Both the position numbers and the translations under genes were made by a program. A stretch of DNA of 39,367 nucleotides from Eubacteriales Family XIII. Incertae Sedis bacterium (GTDB taxonomy: Bacteria > Bacillota > Clostridia > Peptostreptococcales > Anaerovoracaceae): contig JAISAI010000019.1 of the NCBI GenBank assembly GCA_031266795.1, positions 1-39,367 on the forward strand, given 5' to 3'. Below, in pieces: positions 31,973 to 39,367 of this stretch (the first letter of the stretch is position 1; each line of letters opens with the position of its first letter). Under the pieces are notes generated by a model. It was not told where the DNA came from and ran no database searches. It worked only from the letters and a program-made list of their open reading frames with translations.

Positions 31973-33916
31973 CTAATCCGTTTCCTGCGAAGCCTTGTAG
32001 CCCGCGACGACCTTCTGCGATATATTCGCCGGGACTTCCTCGTAGCGTTCGAAGCGCATCGTGAAGCTGCCTCTCGCCTGCGTCATCGAGCGAAGGTTAA
32101 TCGCGTACTTGAACAGCTCCGCGAGCGGCGCCTCGGCGACGAGCTTCTGGCCGCCGCCGGTCTGCGGCTCCATGCCGAGTATCTTGCCGCGGCGCTTGTT
32201 CATATCACCCATCACGTCGCCCATGTACTCGTCCGGCACGAATATCTCGACGTGCTGCACGGGCTCGAGGAGAATGGGCTTCGCCTCTTCCATGCCCTTC
32301 TTGAACGCAATCGACGCGGCGATCTTGAACGCCATTTCATTCGAGTCGACGTCGTGGTACGAACCGTCGTACAGCACGGCCTTGATGTTCACGACCTTGC
32401 TGCCCGAAAGCGGGCCCTTCTGCATGCTCTCCTTGAGGCCCTTCTCAACGGCTGGCACGTACTGCTTCGGCACCGAACCCCCGAACAGCTCCTCGCTGAA
32501 CTCAAAGTCCTCGGGCGAGGGGGACAATTTGATATGCACGTCGCCGTATTGGCCGGCGCCGCCCGACTGTTTTTTGTGTTTTCCCTGCACGTCCGCCGTG
32601 CCTCTGATCGTCTCGCGATAGGGTACTTTGGGATCGACGAGATCAACCTCGACCTTGAAGCGGTCCCTTAGCTTCGTAGTGATGATGCTGATCTGTATCT
32701 CGCCCTGCCCTTTGAGCAATATCTGGGCGGTCTCCGCGTTGTGTTCGACCGCGAAAGACGGGTCCTCTTCGCCGAGCCGGTTCAGACCGTTGCCGATCTT
32801 CTCCTCCTCACCCTTGGCCTTCGGTACGATGGCCGTGATGAGCGTCGGCTCAGGAAAGTCAACGGGCGGGAACTTTACGATATTTGACTTGTCGCACAGG
32901 GTATCCCCCGTATGCGTGAATTGCAGCTTGGCGGCGGCGAAAATATCGCCCGTCGCGACCTCGGGCGCTTCGGCCGGAGCCTTGCCGCGCATGAACGAGA
33001 TAGAGCCGAGCTTCTCGGGCTTCTCCGCGTTCGAATTGTAGGCTTCAATCCCTTTCGTGACCTTGCCCGAGATGACCTTGATAAAACTGATCTTGCCGCT
33101 CTGCGGGTCGGACACCGTCTTGAATACAAAAGCGGAGAGCGGCCCCGACGAATCGGGCGCCACCGTGATGTCTGCGTCCTTCGCGTCCTGAGCCGGATAA
33201 GGCGCGTGGGCCGTAGGCGCGGGTACGTATTTGAGTATCGCGTCGAGAAAATCCGTGACGCCCTCCTGCCCCGTCGCGCAGACCTTGAATATGAGCGCGA
33301 CGTCGCCCGCGGCGATGCCGTAAGCGAGGCCTTTTACAAAATCAGCCTCGGGAAGCTCACCCTCTTCAAGATAGGTATCGAGAAGCCCCTCGTCCGTGCC
33401 TGCGACGGTCTCCATCAGCTCGTCCTTATCGTCGAGCGAAGCGACGGACGTGCCGAATTTCGCCTTGAGCTCCTCCGTGACCTGTGCCACGTCGACATTC
33501 TCCTTGTCGATCTTGTTCAGGAGGAACAGCCGGGGCATGGAGAATTTCTCGCAGACGTTCCACGCTTTTTCCGTTCCGACCTGTACGCCGGCGGAAGCGT
33601 CGACGACGATCACGGCGGCCTCGGCGGCGCGGACGGCGCCCGCGACCTCACCGGCGAAATCAAAGAAACCGGGGGCGTCGATGAAGTTGATCTTGCTCTT
33701 GTCATACTCGACGGGTACGACGGTCGCGGCTATCGAATAGCCTTTTTCTATCTCCGTCTTTTCATAGTCCGAAACGGTGTTGCCGTCCTCGACCCTGCCC
33801 ATCCTCGACACGGCGCCCGTCCCCGCGAGCGCGGCCTCAACGACGGTCGTCTTGCCGCCGCCACCGTGACCGAGCAATACCACGTTCCTGATCTGATCGC
33901 TGGAATAACCCTTCAT
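31973..33916 (-). CDS. EF-G-like translational GTPase (EF-G paralogue)
   Basis: 647 residues, shorter than canonical EF-G (about 690-700). P-loop GHGGGGKT (16-23), G3 motif DAPGF (80-84), G4 NKID (134-137). Domains II to V follow, with the domain IV region YGDVHIKLSPSPEDFEF and SGGAGQYGD. Canonical EF-G has DTPGH, with His needed for GTP hydrolysis; here the position is Phe84, and the switch I pattern RGITI is KGYSI. That marks the EF-G-like paralogue group found in clostridia and actinobacteria, of uncertain role, not the housekeeping factor. It stands alone, without ribosomal-protein or EF-Tu genes, with its own promoter and terminator. Confidence 0.9.
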   Translation of the reverse strand: MKGYSSDQIRNVVLLGHGGGGKTTVVEAALAGTGAVSRMGRVEDGNTVSDYEKTEIEKGYSIAATVVPVEYDKSKINFIDAPGFFDFAGEVAGAVRAAEAAVIVVDASAGVQVGTEKAWNVCEKFSMPRLFLLNKIDKENVDVAQVTEELKAKFGTSVASLDDKDELMETVAGTDEGLLDTYLEEGELPEADFVKGLAYGIAAGDVALIFKVCATGQEGVTDFLDAILKYVPAPTAHAPYPAQDAKDADITVAPDSSGPLSAFVFKTVSDPQSGKISFIKVISGKVTKGIEAYNSNAEKPEKLGSISFMRGKAPAEAPEVATGDIFAAAKLQFTHTGDTLCDKSNIVKFPPVDFPEPTLITAIVPKAKGEEEKIGNGLNRLGEEDPSFAVEHNAETAQILLKGQGEIQISIITTKLRDRFKVEVDLVDPKVPYRETIRGTADVQGKHKKQSGGAGQYGDVHIKLSPSPEDFEFSEELFGGSVPKQYVPAVEKGLKESMQKGPLSGSKVVNIKAVLYDGSYHDVDSNEMAFKIAASIAFKKGMEEAKPILLEPVQHVEIFVPDEYMGDVMGDMNKRRGKILGMEPQTGGGQKLVAEAPLAELFKYAINLRSMTQARGSFTMRFERYEEVPANISQKVVAGYKASQETD

Positions 33917-34038
33917 CTCACTCTTCCCTTCTTAATTATAATGATGTAAAACGATTTGATACCATTCATCCTCTGGGCCCGCCGCCACAACCACAACCCC
34001 GGACAACAGCGCGCAATATGTCACGCCGCGCATTGAAT

Positions 34039-34067
34039 ATTTTACCTTAACACTGTTGCAGGTACAA
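34039..34067 (-). promoter_or_regulatory. Likely promoter of the EF-G-like gene
   Basis: Minus strand: -35 TTGTAC (34062-34067), 17-bp spacer, -10 TAAAAT (34039-34044), giving a 5' leader of about 110 nt. The rest of the 207-bp gap between thiI and this gene shows nothing else I can support. Confidence 0.55.
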
Positions 34068-34123
34068 GGGATTATTTTCGTGCGGAGAATTATGACGAAA
34101 TCCATGTCGAAATCCATGCATAC

Positions 34124-35356
34124 TCACGGCTGTATCGTCAACATCTCCTTCGACTCTACGAGCGATTTTATCAATTCGTCTCTATCCGGTATCCGCGCCT
34201 CGGCCGCTACTACGTCCTTTAGCTTCGGCCTTGTCGCCGGATGTTTTGGCAGGAACACCGTGCAGCAGTCCTCGTACGGCTCTATGGATTTTTCGTAGGT
34301 GCCTATCTCGCGCGCGAGATCCATGATGTCCGTCTTGTCGAGCGCTATGAGCGGGCGCATGACGGGCAGCGCGGCTGCGGCGTCCGTCACGAATATCGAC
34401 TCCGCCGTCTGGCTCGCGACCTGCCCGAGGCTCTCGCCCGTGACGAGCATAGTGCACTCGGCGGGCCGCGCTATGAGCTCGGCGACCCTCATCATGAAGC
34501 GCCGCACGAGCACGGTCATGAACTCCTCGGGGCAATGCTGCGCGATGAGCTCCTGCGCGGGCAACAGGTTGACGACGTGCATGCGGAACGCCCCGCAGTA
34601 GCCCGCGAGTATGGCGGCGAGCTCCTCTACTTTCTCCCTCGCGCGGCCCGACGTGTAAGGGTACGAGTGATAGTGCACGGCCTCGACCCTCATGCCGCGC
34701 TTCGCCATGAGCCATGCGGCCACGGGGCTGTCTATGCCGCCCGACAGCAGCACCATGCCCTTGCCGTTCGTGCCGAGCGGCAGCCCGCCGAAGCCCTCGT
34801 GCTTTTCGTCGTAGATAAAGACCTCGCCGACGCGCAGATGCACGGTCAGCGGCACGTCCGGCTTTTTCACGTCAACCTTCACGGCCGGGCCGAACGCATC
34901 AAGCACGGCCTCGCCCACCTTCGCGGCGAGCTCCGGCGATGTGACCGGATAGCTCTTGTCGGAACGCTTCGCGTATATTTTGAAGGAAACAGGCCCGCCG
35001 CCCGTCTTGACATGACTGTTCCCGCCGTCGCCTTCCAGCACATCCCGCATGTACGCGACCGCGGCGGCGGAAATATCCGAGAGCCCACGGCTCTCCAAAC
35101 GCACGGCGGGACTGACGGACGCGACGCCAAAGACGCGCGACACGCGCCGTATCAGCTCGCTCTCCGCTACGGGCAACACCTCGCCCGCGCCGCTGATGAC
35201 GATAAGCCCGCCCCGGCGCTCGACCTTCAGCCCGTCCGCCCCGGCAAGCCCGCCAAGCGATTTTTTCACGCGACCTTCAAGCACGCGCTCAAAGTAAGGC
35301 TTGTTCATGCCCTTCAGCGCGACTTCCCCGTATCTGACTATAAGTATGCGCGTCAT
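34124..35356 (-). CDS. thiI: tRNA 4-thiouridine synthase / thiamine sulfur carrier ThiI
   Basis: 410 residues. N-terminal ferredoxin-like part starting MTRILIVRYGEVALKGMNKP, THUMP domain to about residue 165, then the PP-loop SGGIDSPVA near 204-212. It adenylates U8 of tRNA and transfers sulfur, and can feed thiamine thiazole synthesis. It has no C-terminal rhodanese domain, as in Bacillus, where a dedicated NifS-type desulfurase supplies persulfide. Conserved EPYEDCCTVFLPKHPATRP ends the catalytic part. The nifS-like gene upstream fits this partnership. A 26/27-bp copy of its ribosome binding site and first codons lies upstream at 37229-37255. Confidence 0.95.
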   Translation of the reverse strand: MTRILIVRYGEVALKGMNKPYFERVLEGRVKKSLGGLAGADGLKVERRGGLIVISGAGEVLPVAESELIRRVSRVFGVASVSPAVRLESRGLSDISAAAVAYMRDVLEGDGGNSHVKTGGGPVSFKIYAKRSDKSYPVTSPELAAKVGEAVLDAFGPAVKVDVKKPDVPLTVHLRVGEVFIYDEKHEGFGGLPLGTNGKGMVLLSGGIDSPVAAWLMAKRGMRVEAVHYHSYPYTSGRAREKVEELAAILAGYCGAFRMHVVNLLPAQELIAQHCPEEFMTVLVRRFMMRVAELIARPAECTMLVTGESLGQVASQTAESIFVTDAAAALPVMRPLIALDKTDIMDLAREIGTYEKSIEPYEDCCTVFLPKHPATRPKLKDVVAAEARIPDRDELIKSLVESKEMLTIQP

Positions 35357-35367
35357 CCTGTCCTTTC
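35341..35367 (-). repeat. 27-bp repeat at thiI start (copy 1 of 2)
   Basis: Covers GAAAGGACAGGATGAC and the next codons of thiI. It matches 37229-37255 at 26 of 27 positions. The two copies flank the AlbA_2 gene and are separated by 1861 bp. Confidence 0.9.
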
Positions 35368-35400
35368 AACGCCAGCAGTTCGCACAGCGCCTGCTTTACA

Positions 35401-37149
35401 TCACGAAATTACTTTTAATCGATAGTATGTACTTTTTTTATCGCCACATTTTTCAATGATATCATCCTCTATCAGAGGCTTGAGAACATACCTCGTTCGA
35501 GATAAACTCAACCCAAGCAATTCAGCAAATTCAACATTGCGAGCCTCTTCGTTTGTTTGAAGATAATCAATTATCACTTGTTTTCTATCGCCTGTTACCG
35601 CTTGTTTATCGCCTGTCATAGCCTGTTTATCGCCTGTTTTTATCGCCTGTTTATCGCCTGCCATATCTTGCTTATCGCCTACCATATCCTGTTTATCGCC
35701 TGTTATCGCCTGTTTATCGCCTGTTATCGCAAGTTTATCGCCTGTTTTTATCGCCTGTTTATCGCCTGCCATATCCTGTTTATCTCCTGTCATAGCCTGT
35801 TTATCGCCTGCTATTGCAAGTTCATAATTATACTCATCAGGCTCACTGATTATGAAGTTTGGCCTCCGATGAAAAACTTTTTTGGCCGTGAACCCTTCTC
35901 GAATCCAAATGATAGTTTCCAAAGAATGACGCTCCGAATCCGTTTTGAATGTCGGTGGCGGCGAGCCGTTCTTTTCTAACGTACGAAGTATCTTCGTGAT
36001 GCCAGTAGACTTCTTTTCCGCGAGATCGATCTCCTTAAAAAACTCACCGATTCGCCTGTTGCGGTATCGGCGCGATATTGCCTTACCCTCACGAAACTCG
36101 CCCATATCGATCCACAGCGCCGGCCCCGGATAGTTGATAATCATGATTCTATCCAGATAAATACGGATCTCTACCGGTTCCGCGATCTGATACGATTTAT
36201 GCTGACAGGCGTTGGCGAGCGCCTCCTCCAGTGCCTCGTATGGGAAGTTAAAAAACCTGTCAGACTCAGCCCGTCCGGGTACTTTTACGACCTTCTCAAC
36301 TATCACCTGATTTTTGATGTAGCCCAACGCCTCCTTCACCTGCCTAAACAACGGGCCGGAAAAAGTTTTCTCTGTAAAATCATCCGAGCCTTCCTCCTCG
36401 GGAGAGTGAAACCATACCAATTCAATCTGGGCGCACGGCATGAACTTTTCGGGATAATCGCTGAACATCAGCAAAGCGATATTGCGTACATTGACGCCGG
36501 CATCCGACACATTCGCGACTTCTAATGACACCAAGGTATCTTCTACCGATCTTGAGTACACATCATCCGCCAATGAGCTGTTGCTTTCAATGAGAAAATC
36601 CCTGATATGTCCCAGCATGATATCGCTGATTTTCGCCTTGCGGTTCACCCTGTCGTCAAAAGGCACGGAATTGAACTTTTCGAAAAGCTCAAATTTTTCA
36701 TCCTGCTTCGCAGCGGTCTTGACTGCAAACGGCTTGATCCAGTATTCTTTCCGTCTCTCATCATTATTTTTCGACAGCACATCGCGAGGAGCGGAGTATG
36801 GCCCGGCGTCTCCGGCCGAACACCAAAGATATATCAGTTTCGCCCCTTTGTATTCCACGATTTCAAGCTGTGGTAAATACCTCGGCTCGATCAGATTGCA
36901 ATATTGAAATAGTTCATTCTGTATGCGGTCAAGGTTGTTTTCGCCTACGCCAACAGGTGGCAATAGAGGGCGGCCGTTATCCGATTCAACGCCGATAACG
37001 ATATATCCTCCGTTTATATTCGTAAAGTCATTTGCGTAAGCGCAAATAGAGTGGATCGTATCAGTCGGGTTCCAACCACGCTTGTATTCCACGCGATCCT
37101 GCTCGACGACGCGCCCATCTAATAGTGTTTCAAGTTTTAGCGGTATCAT
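35401..37149 (-). CDS. AlbA_2 / RecG-like ATP-binding protein with GDKQ repeat linker
   Basis: 582 residues. The N-terminal AlbA_2 (Schlafen-type AAA_4) domain includes RVEYKRGWNPTDTIHSICAY and NINGGYIVIGVESD. The middle region has an HATPase_c_4-like segment, ALEEALANACQHKSYQIAEP and RIMIINYPGPAL. About residues 440-521 are eleven GDK(Q/L)-type repeats, then a winged-helix-like end, NVEFAELLGLSLSRTRYVLK. Family members are putative DNA-binding regulators or defence-related ATPases; the function is unknown. It is visibly more AT-rich than its neighbours and lies between duplicated thiI starts, so it was probably acquired. ATG 37149 is preferred, with GGAGG 6 nt upstream. Confidence 0.82.
   Translation of the reverse strand: MIPLKLETLLDGRVVEQDRVEYKRGWNPTDTIHSICAYANDFTNINGGYIVIGVESDNGRPLLPPVGVGENNLDRIQNELFQYCNLIEPRYLPQLEIVEYKGAKLIYLWCSAGDAGPYSAPRDVLSKNNDERRKEYWIKPFAVKTAAKQDEKFELFEKFNSVPFDDRVNRKAKISDIMLGHIRDFLIESNSSLADDVYSRSVEDTLVSLEVANVSDAGVNVRNIALLMFSDYPEKFMPCAQIELVWFHSPEEEGSDDFTEKTFSGPLFRQVKEALGYIKNQVIVEKVVKVPGRAESDRFFNFPYEALEEALANACQHKSYQIAEPVEIRIYLDRIMIINYPGPALWIDMGEFREGKAISRRYRNRRIGEFFKEIDLAEKKSTGITKILRTLEKNGSPPPTFKTDSERHSLETIIWIREGFTAKKVFHRRPNFIISEPDEYNYELAIAGDKQAMTGDKQDMAGDKQAIKTGDKLAITGDKQAITGDKQDMVGDKQDMAGDKQAIKTGDKQAMTGDKQAVTGDRKQVIIDYLQTNEEARNVEFAELLGLSLSRTRYVLKPLIEDDIIEKCGDKKSTYYRLKVIS
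35584..35825 (-). repeat. 21-bp coding minisatellite in the AlbA_2 gene
   Basis: About eleven units of 21 or 24 bp around ggcgataaacaggc (minus strand) encode IAGDKQAM, TGDKQDM, AGDKQAIK and so on. A larger block (DMAGDKQAIKTGDK) is itself duplicated, and units stay in frame. Copy number is likely to vary between strains. Confidence 0.92.
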
Positions 37150-37169
37150 AATCTGCCTCCGCATACAAT

Positions 37170-37244
37170 TCAAATGAGAGACTTTCCATCAGTATAGCAT
37201 ATCCTTTTTACTTCCGGTGACGTACCTGTAAGTATGCGAGTCAT
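37170..37244 (-). pseudogene. Truncated duplicate of the thiI start
   Basis: The frame starts M-T-R-I-L like thiI, with the same GAAAGGACAGG leader, then diverges (TGTSPEVKRICYT) and stops after 24 codons. It lies 50 bp after the nifS stop, where a thiI gene following nifS would be expected. Best read as a relic left by insertion or duplication, not as a functional peptide. Confidence 0.7.
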
Positions 37245-37255
37245 CCTGTCCTTTC
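37229..37255 (-). repeat. 27-bp repeat at relic thiI start (copy 2 of 2)
   Basis: Same sequence as 35341-35367 except one base (A for C, plus strand, at the eleventh position). Confidence 0.9.
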
Positions 37256-37263
37256 GATTCAAA

Positions 37264-37287
37264 CCCGGCCGCCCGCGCGGCGCCGGG
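37264..37287 (-). repeat. GC hairpin after nifS
   Basis: Arms cccggc (37264-37269) and gccggg (37282-37287) lie 7 bp after the nifS stop. Only TTT follows on the minus strand, so termination would be weak. Confidence 0.5.
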
Positions 37288-37294
37288 ATTTATG

Positions 37295-38563
37295 TTACCT
37301 GAACGTCCCGAGCTTCCGAAAGCGCTTCACTGCGGTCGCCACATGCTCCGCGGCGTAGTCGATTTCCTCCTCGGTGTTGTAGCGGCTGAAGCTGAAACGT
37401 ATCGCGCCCTCGGCTTCGGCCTGAGTGAGGCCGGCGGCCGCGAGGACGTGGTTCATGCGCTTCGCGCCCTTGCCTATATTCGAGCACGCCGAGCCCGTCG
37501 ACACGTACACGCCGCTCTGCTCGAGATCGTGCAGTATCACCTCGCCGCGCGTCCCGAGGAAGCTCACGTTCAGTATATACGGTGAGCACAGTCCCGGCTC
37601 GCCCGTGACGGACGCCTCCGCCGGGCTGTTGACCCGCACGTCGGGTATCGCGTCCTCTATGTGGCGAAGCAGGCGCGCGCGCAAGGACGCGACCCGCTCG
37701 GCAAGCCCGACCGCCGCGCCGTCGGCTACCGCCGCGCCAAACCCCGCAATCCCCGGCACGTTCTCCGTACCTGAACGCAAGCCTCTCTCCTGACCACCGC
37801 CGAGCATATCGGGCGCGACCTTCTCAGGCCGCAGCGCGTACAGCGCGCCCACGCCCTTTGGCCCGTGCAGCTTGTGCGCGCAGCAGGAGAGCAGGTCGAC
37901 GCCGCCAAAGCCCCCATCGCCATCGGCCCGCGTCACGTCTATCGGCAACTTGAGGTAGGACTGCACCGCGTCCGTGTGGAAGACTATCTCCGCTCCCGTC
38001 TTTTCGGCGAATCTCGCCTTGGCGCGCGCCATCTCCGCTACGGGCTGTATCGTGCCGATCTCGTTATTCACGTGCATGACGGATACGAACGCGCGCTTCG
38101 CGCCGCCTTGCCCGTCCCGGCGGAACACATCGTCCATCGCCCGCTCGAGCGCCGCGCTCTCCACAAAGCCGCGCCCGTCCGCCGGCAGCACGACGACGTT
38201 CGCAGCGAGCGTAGCGAGCGAAGCGAGCTCCGCAAGGCGCGCTATCGGCGCCTTGACGGAGGGATGCTCGACAGGCGAGGTGAATATCACGCCGGAGCGC
38301 GCGCGATCCCCCGCCCCGAACGCCGTATGGACGGCGAGATTGTTCGCCTCCGTGCCGCCGCCCGTGAACACGATCTGCTCCGGACGCGCGCCCATGGACG
38401 CCGCTACGGCGAGACGAGCCTTCTTGACTATGCGCTCCGCATCCTGCCCCATCGCGTGGGCGGACGACGGATTGCCGTAATTGACCGTGAACGCGTCGAG
38501 CGAGGCGGCTATCGCCGCCTCGCTCGGTTTCGTTGTAGATGCGTTGTCCAAATATACGATCAT
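37295..38563 (-). CDS. Cysteine desulfurase, NifS/IscS family
   Basis: 422 residues, PLP-dependent. The start IVYLDNASTTKPSEAAI is diagnostic. The PLP-binding Lys is in CCAHKLHGPKGVGAL (about 228), HVNNEIGTIQP is the cofactor-contact stretch, and the persulfide Cys is in VSTGSACSNIGKGA (about 358). It takes sulfur from cysteine for Fe-S clusters or tRNA thiolation. Its place upstream of thiI suggests it is the dedicated sulfur donor for ThiI, as NifZ is in Bacillus. ATG 38563 starts the conserved region; GTG 38578 in the same frame is an alternative. Neither has a clear ribosome binding site. Confidence 0.92.
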   Translation of the reverse strand: MIVYLDNASTTKPSEAAIAASLDAFTVNYGNPSSAHAMGQDAERIVKKARLAVAASMGARPEQIVFTGGGTEANNLAVHTAFGAGDRARSGVIFTSPVEHPSVKAPIARLAELASLATLAANVVVLPADGRGFVESAALERAMDDVFRRDGQGGAKRAFVSVMHVNNEIGTIQPVAEMARAKARFAEKTGAEIVFHTDAVQSYLKLPIDVTRADGDGGFGGVDLLSCCAHKLHGPKGVGALYALRPEKVAPDMLGGGQERGLRSGTENVPGIAGFGAAVADGAAVGLAERVASLRARLLRHIEDAIPDVRVNSPAEASVTGEPGLCSPYILNVSFLGTRGEVILHDLEQSGVYVSTGSACSNIGKGAKRMNHVLAAAGLTQAEAEGAIRFSFSRYNTEEEIDYAAEHVATAVKRFRKLGTFR

Positions 38564-38586
38564 TAGTTTGGTTTTCACTCAAGTAC

Positions 38587-38618
38587 GACGATTTTATCCG
38601 GGAACCTCTAAAATCGTC
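38587..38618 (-). repeat. Perfect 10-bp stem hairpin between RNase Y and nifS genes
   Basis: Arms gacgatttta (38587-38596) and taaaatcgtc (38609-38618) with a 12-nt loop, starting at the rny stop codon. No U-run follows, so it may be a processing or attenuation element in a shared transcript rather than a terminator. Confidence 0.6.
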
Positions 38619-39367
38619 TATTTTGCGTAGTCTATCGCCCTCGTTTCGCGCAGTACGTTGACCTTTATCTGCCCCGGATAGTCGAGTTCGCTCTCTATCT
38701 TCTTGCTGATCTCGCGCGCAAGCAGTACGATCTCGTTGTCGTTCACCTCGTCGGGCTTGGCTACTATCCTGATCTCGCGCCCGGCCTGTATGGCGTAGGA
38801 GTGTTCGACCCCTTTCGTCGTGTTCGCTATCTCTTCGAGCTTTTGCAGACGCTTGATGTACGTCTCCAAGGTCTCGCTGCGGGCGCCCGGCCTGGCCGCC
38901 GACAGCGCATCCGCGGCGGCGATGAGCACGGCTTCGAGGTTTTTGACCTCGTAGTCGCCGTGGTGCGACGCCATAGCGTCGATGACGGACTGGCTCTCCT
39001 TGTATTTTTTCAGCAGATCCATGCCTATGTCCACGTGCGTACCCTCTACCTCGTGGTCGACGGCCTTGCCTATGTCGTGAAGCAGGCCCGCGCGCTTCGC
39101 GAGGGTCGGGTCGAGATTGAGCTCGCTCGCCATGAGCCCGGACAGATGGGCGACCTCTATCGAATGCTTCAGCACGTTCTGCCCGTAGCTCGTGCGGTAC
39201 TTCAGACGCCCGAGCAGGCGGACGAGCTCATGGTGCAGATTGTGCACGCCGATCTCAAATGTGGCCTGTTCGCCCGCGTCCTTGATGATGTTCGCGACTT
39301 CCTTCTCGGCTTTCTGCACCATTTCCTCGATGCGCGCGGGATGGATGCGCCCGTCGACGATGAGCTT
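38618..39367 (-). CDS. rny: Ribonuclease Y, C-terminal part (5' end outside window)
   Basis: 249 codons are present; the start lies beyond the right edge. The first visible residues [20 protein letters not shown] are the conserved stretch between the KH and HD domains. The HD phosphohydrolase domain has [25 protein letters not shown], whose His-Asp pair binds the catalytic metal, and MASHHGDYE. RNase Y is a membrane-anchored endonuclease that starts mRNA decay in Firmicutes; the anchor, coiled coil and KH domain are in the missing part. The C-terminus [20 protein letters not shown] is typical. Confidence 0.96.
   Translation of the reverse strand, partial: KLIVDGRIHPARIEEMVQKAEKEVANIIKDAGEQATFEIGVHNLHHELVRLLGRLKYRTSYGQNVLKHSIEVAHLSGLMASELNLDPTLAKRAGLLHDIGKAVDHEVEGTHVDIGMDLLKKYKESQSVIDAMASHHGDYEVKNLEAVLIAAADALSAARPGARSETLETYIKRLQKLEEIANTTKGVEHSYAIQAGREIRIVAKPDEVNDNEIVLLAREISKKIESELDYPGQIKVNVLRETRAIDYAK

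Noticed and set aside
33932..34117. Small minus-strand open frame of up to 61 codons upstream of the EF-G-like gene
   Set aside because: No ribosome binding site before any ATG, it overlaps the likely promoter, and the residue pattern matches nothing I know. A leaderless 32-codon product from 34030 cannot be fully excluded.
35557..35979. Plus-strand open frame encoding a hydrophobic repeat protein (FIACYRL units)
   Set aside because: It is the antisense reading of the GDKQ minisatellite in the AlbA_2 gene; no ribosome binding site, and repeats of 21 bp stay open in several frames.

Overview
All 25 genes in this 39 kb window, counting the two cut by its edges, lie on the minus strand, so transcription runs from high to low coordinates. 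The high GC, AGGAGG-type ribosome binding sites, near-consensus sigma-A promoters, RNase Y, a short ThiI without rhodanese domain, a YtrA/YtrB-type module, an EF-G paralogue and CUT2/Opp-type ABC transporters together suggest a GC-rich anaerobic Bacillota (Clostridia-like). I cannot name genus or species.

Layout, in transcription order. (1) 39367-33900, housekeeping: RNase Y (cut by the right edge), a NifS/IscS cysteine desulfurase, an AT-rich AlbA_2/RecG-like ATP-binding gene with an internal minisatellite, thiI, and an EF-G-like GTPase. The AlbA_2 gene sits between two near-identical 27-bp copies of the thiI start region and looks inserted into a nifS-thiI pair. (2) 31972-28160: a terminator, a 68-bp palindromic repeat, then a GntR/YtrA regulator with a clear operator, an ABC ATPase and a large ABC-2 type membrane protein, closed by a strong palindromic terminator. 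(3) 28158-5937: a 22 kb carbohydrate catabolic locus in three blocks. Each block starts with a near-consensus promoter whose -10 box abuts the same roughly 35-bp array of AGCAAACG-like repeats, a DeoR-type operator; a DeoR-family regulator is encoded inside. Block A (P3): FGGY kinase, Old Yellow Enzyme homologue, TIM-barrel isomerase, Zn-alcohol dehydrogenase, DeoC-like aldolase, and a CUT2 (Rbs-type) transporter. Block B (P2): Gfo/Idh/MocA dehydrogenase, Zn-alcohol dehydrogenase, second FGGY kinase, DeoR regulator, D-2-hydroxyacid dehydrogenase, shikimate-dehydrogenase-like protein, cupin phosphoglucose isomerase, KDPG/KHG aldolase, phosphotriesterase-family lactonase-like enzyme. Block C (P1): fucose-isomerase-like protein, TIM-barrel isomerase, second Gfo/Idh/MocA enzyme. 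(4) 5893-483: a five-function Opp/Nik-type ABC transporter in four genes, in which both ATPases are fused through a histidine-rich linker. (5) 401-1: a RelB/DinJ-type antitoxin, cut by the left edge, with a palindromic operator on its -10 box.

How it may work (inference): the CUT2 transporter imports a sugar or cyclitol. Pairs of NAD-dependent Gfo and Zn dehydrogenases oxidise it, isomerases and a lactonase rearrange or open it, two FGGY kinases phosphorylate it, and two Schiff-base aldolases (DeoC-like and KDPG-like) cleave it to central metabolites, all under one DeoR-type repressor. The enzyme set does not match any single textbook pathway that I can name, and is the best candidate for something undescribed here.
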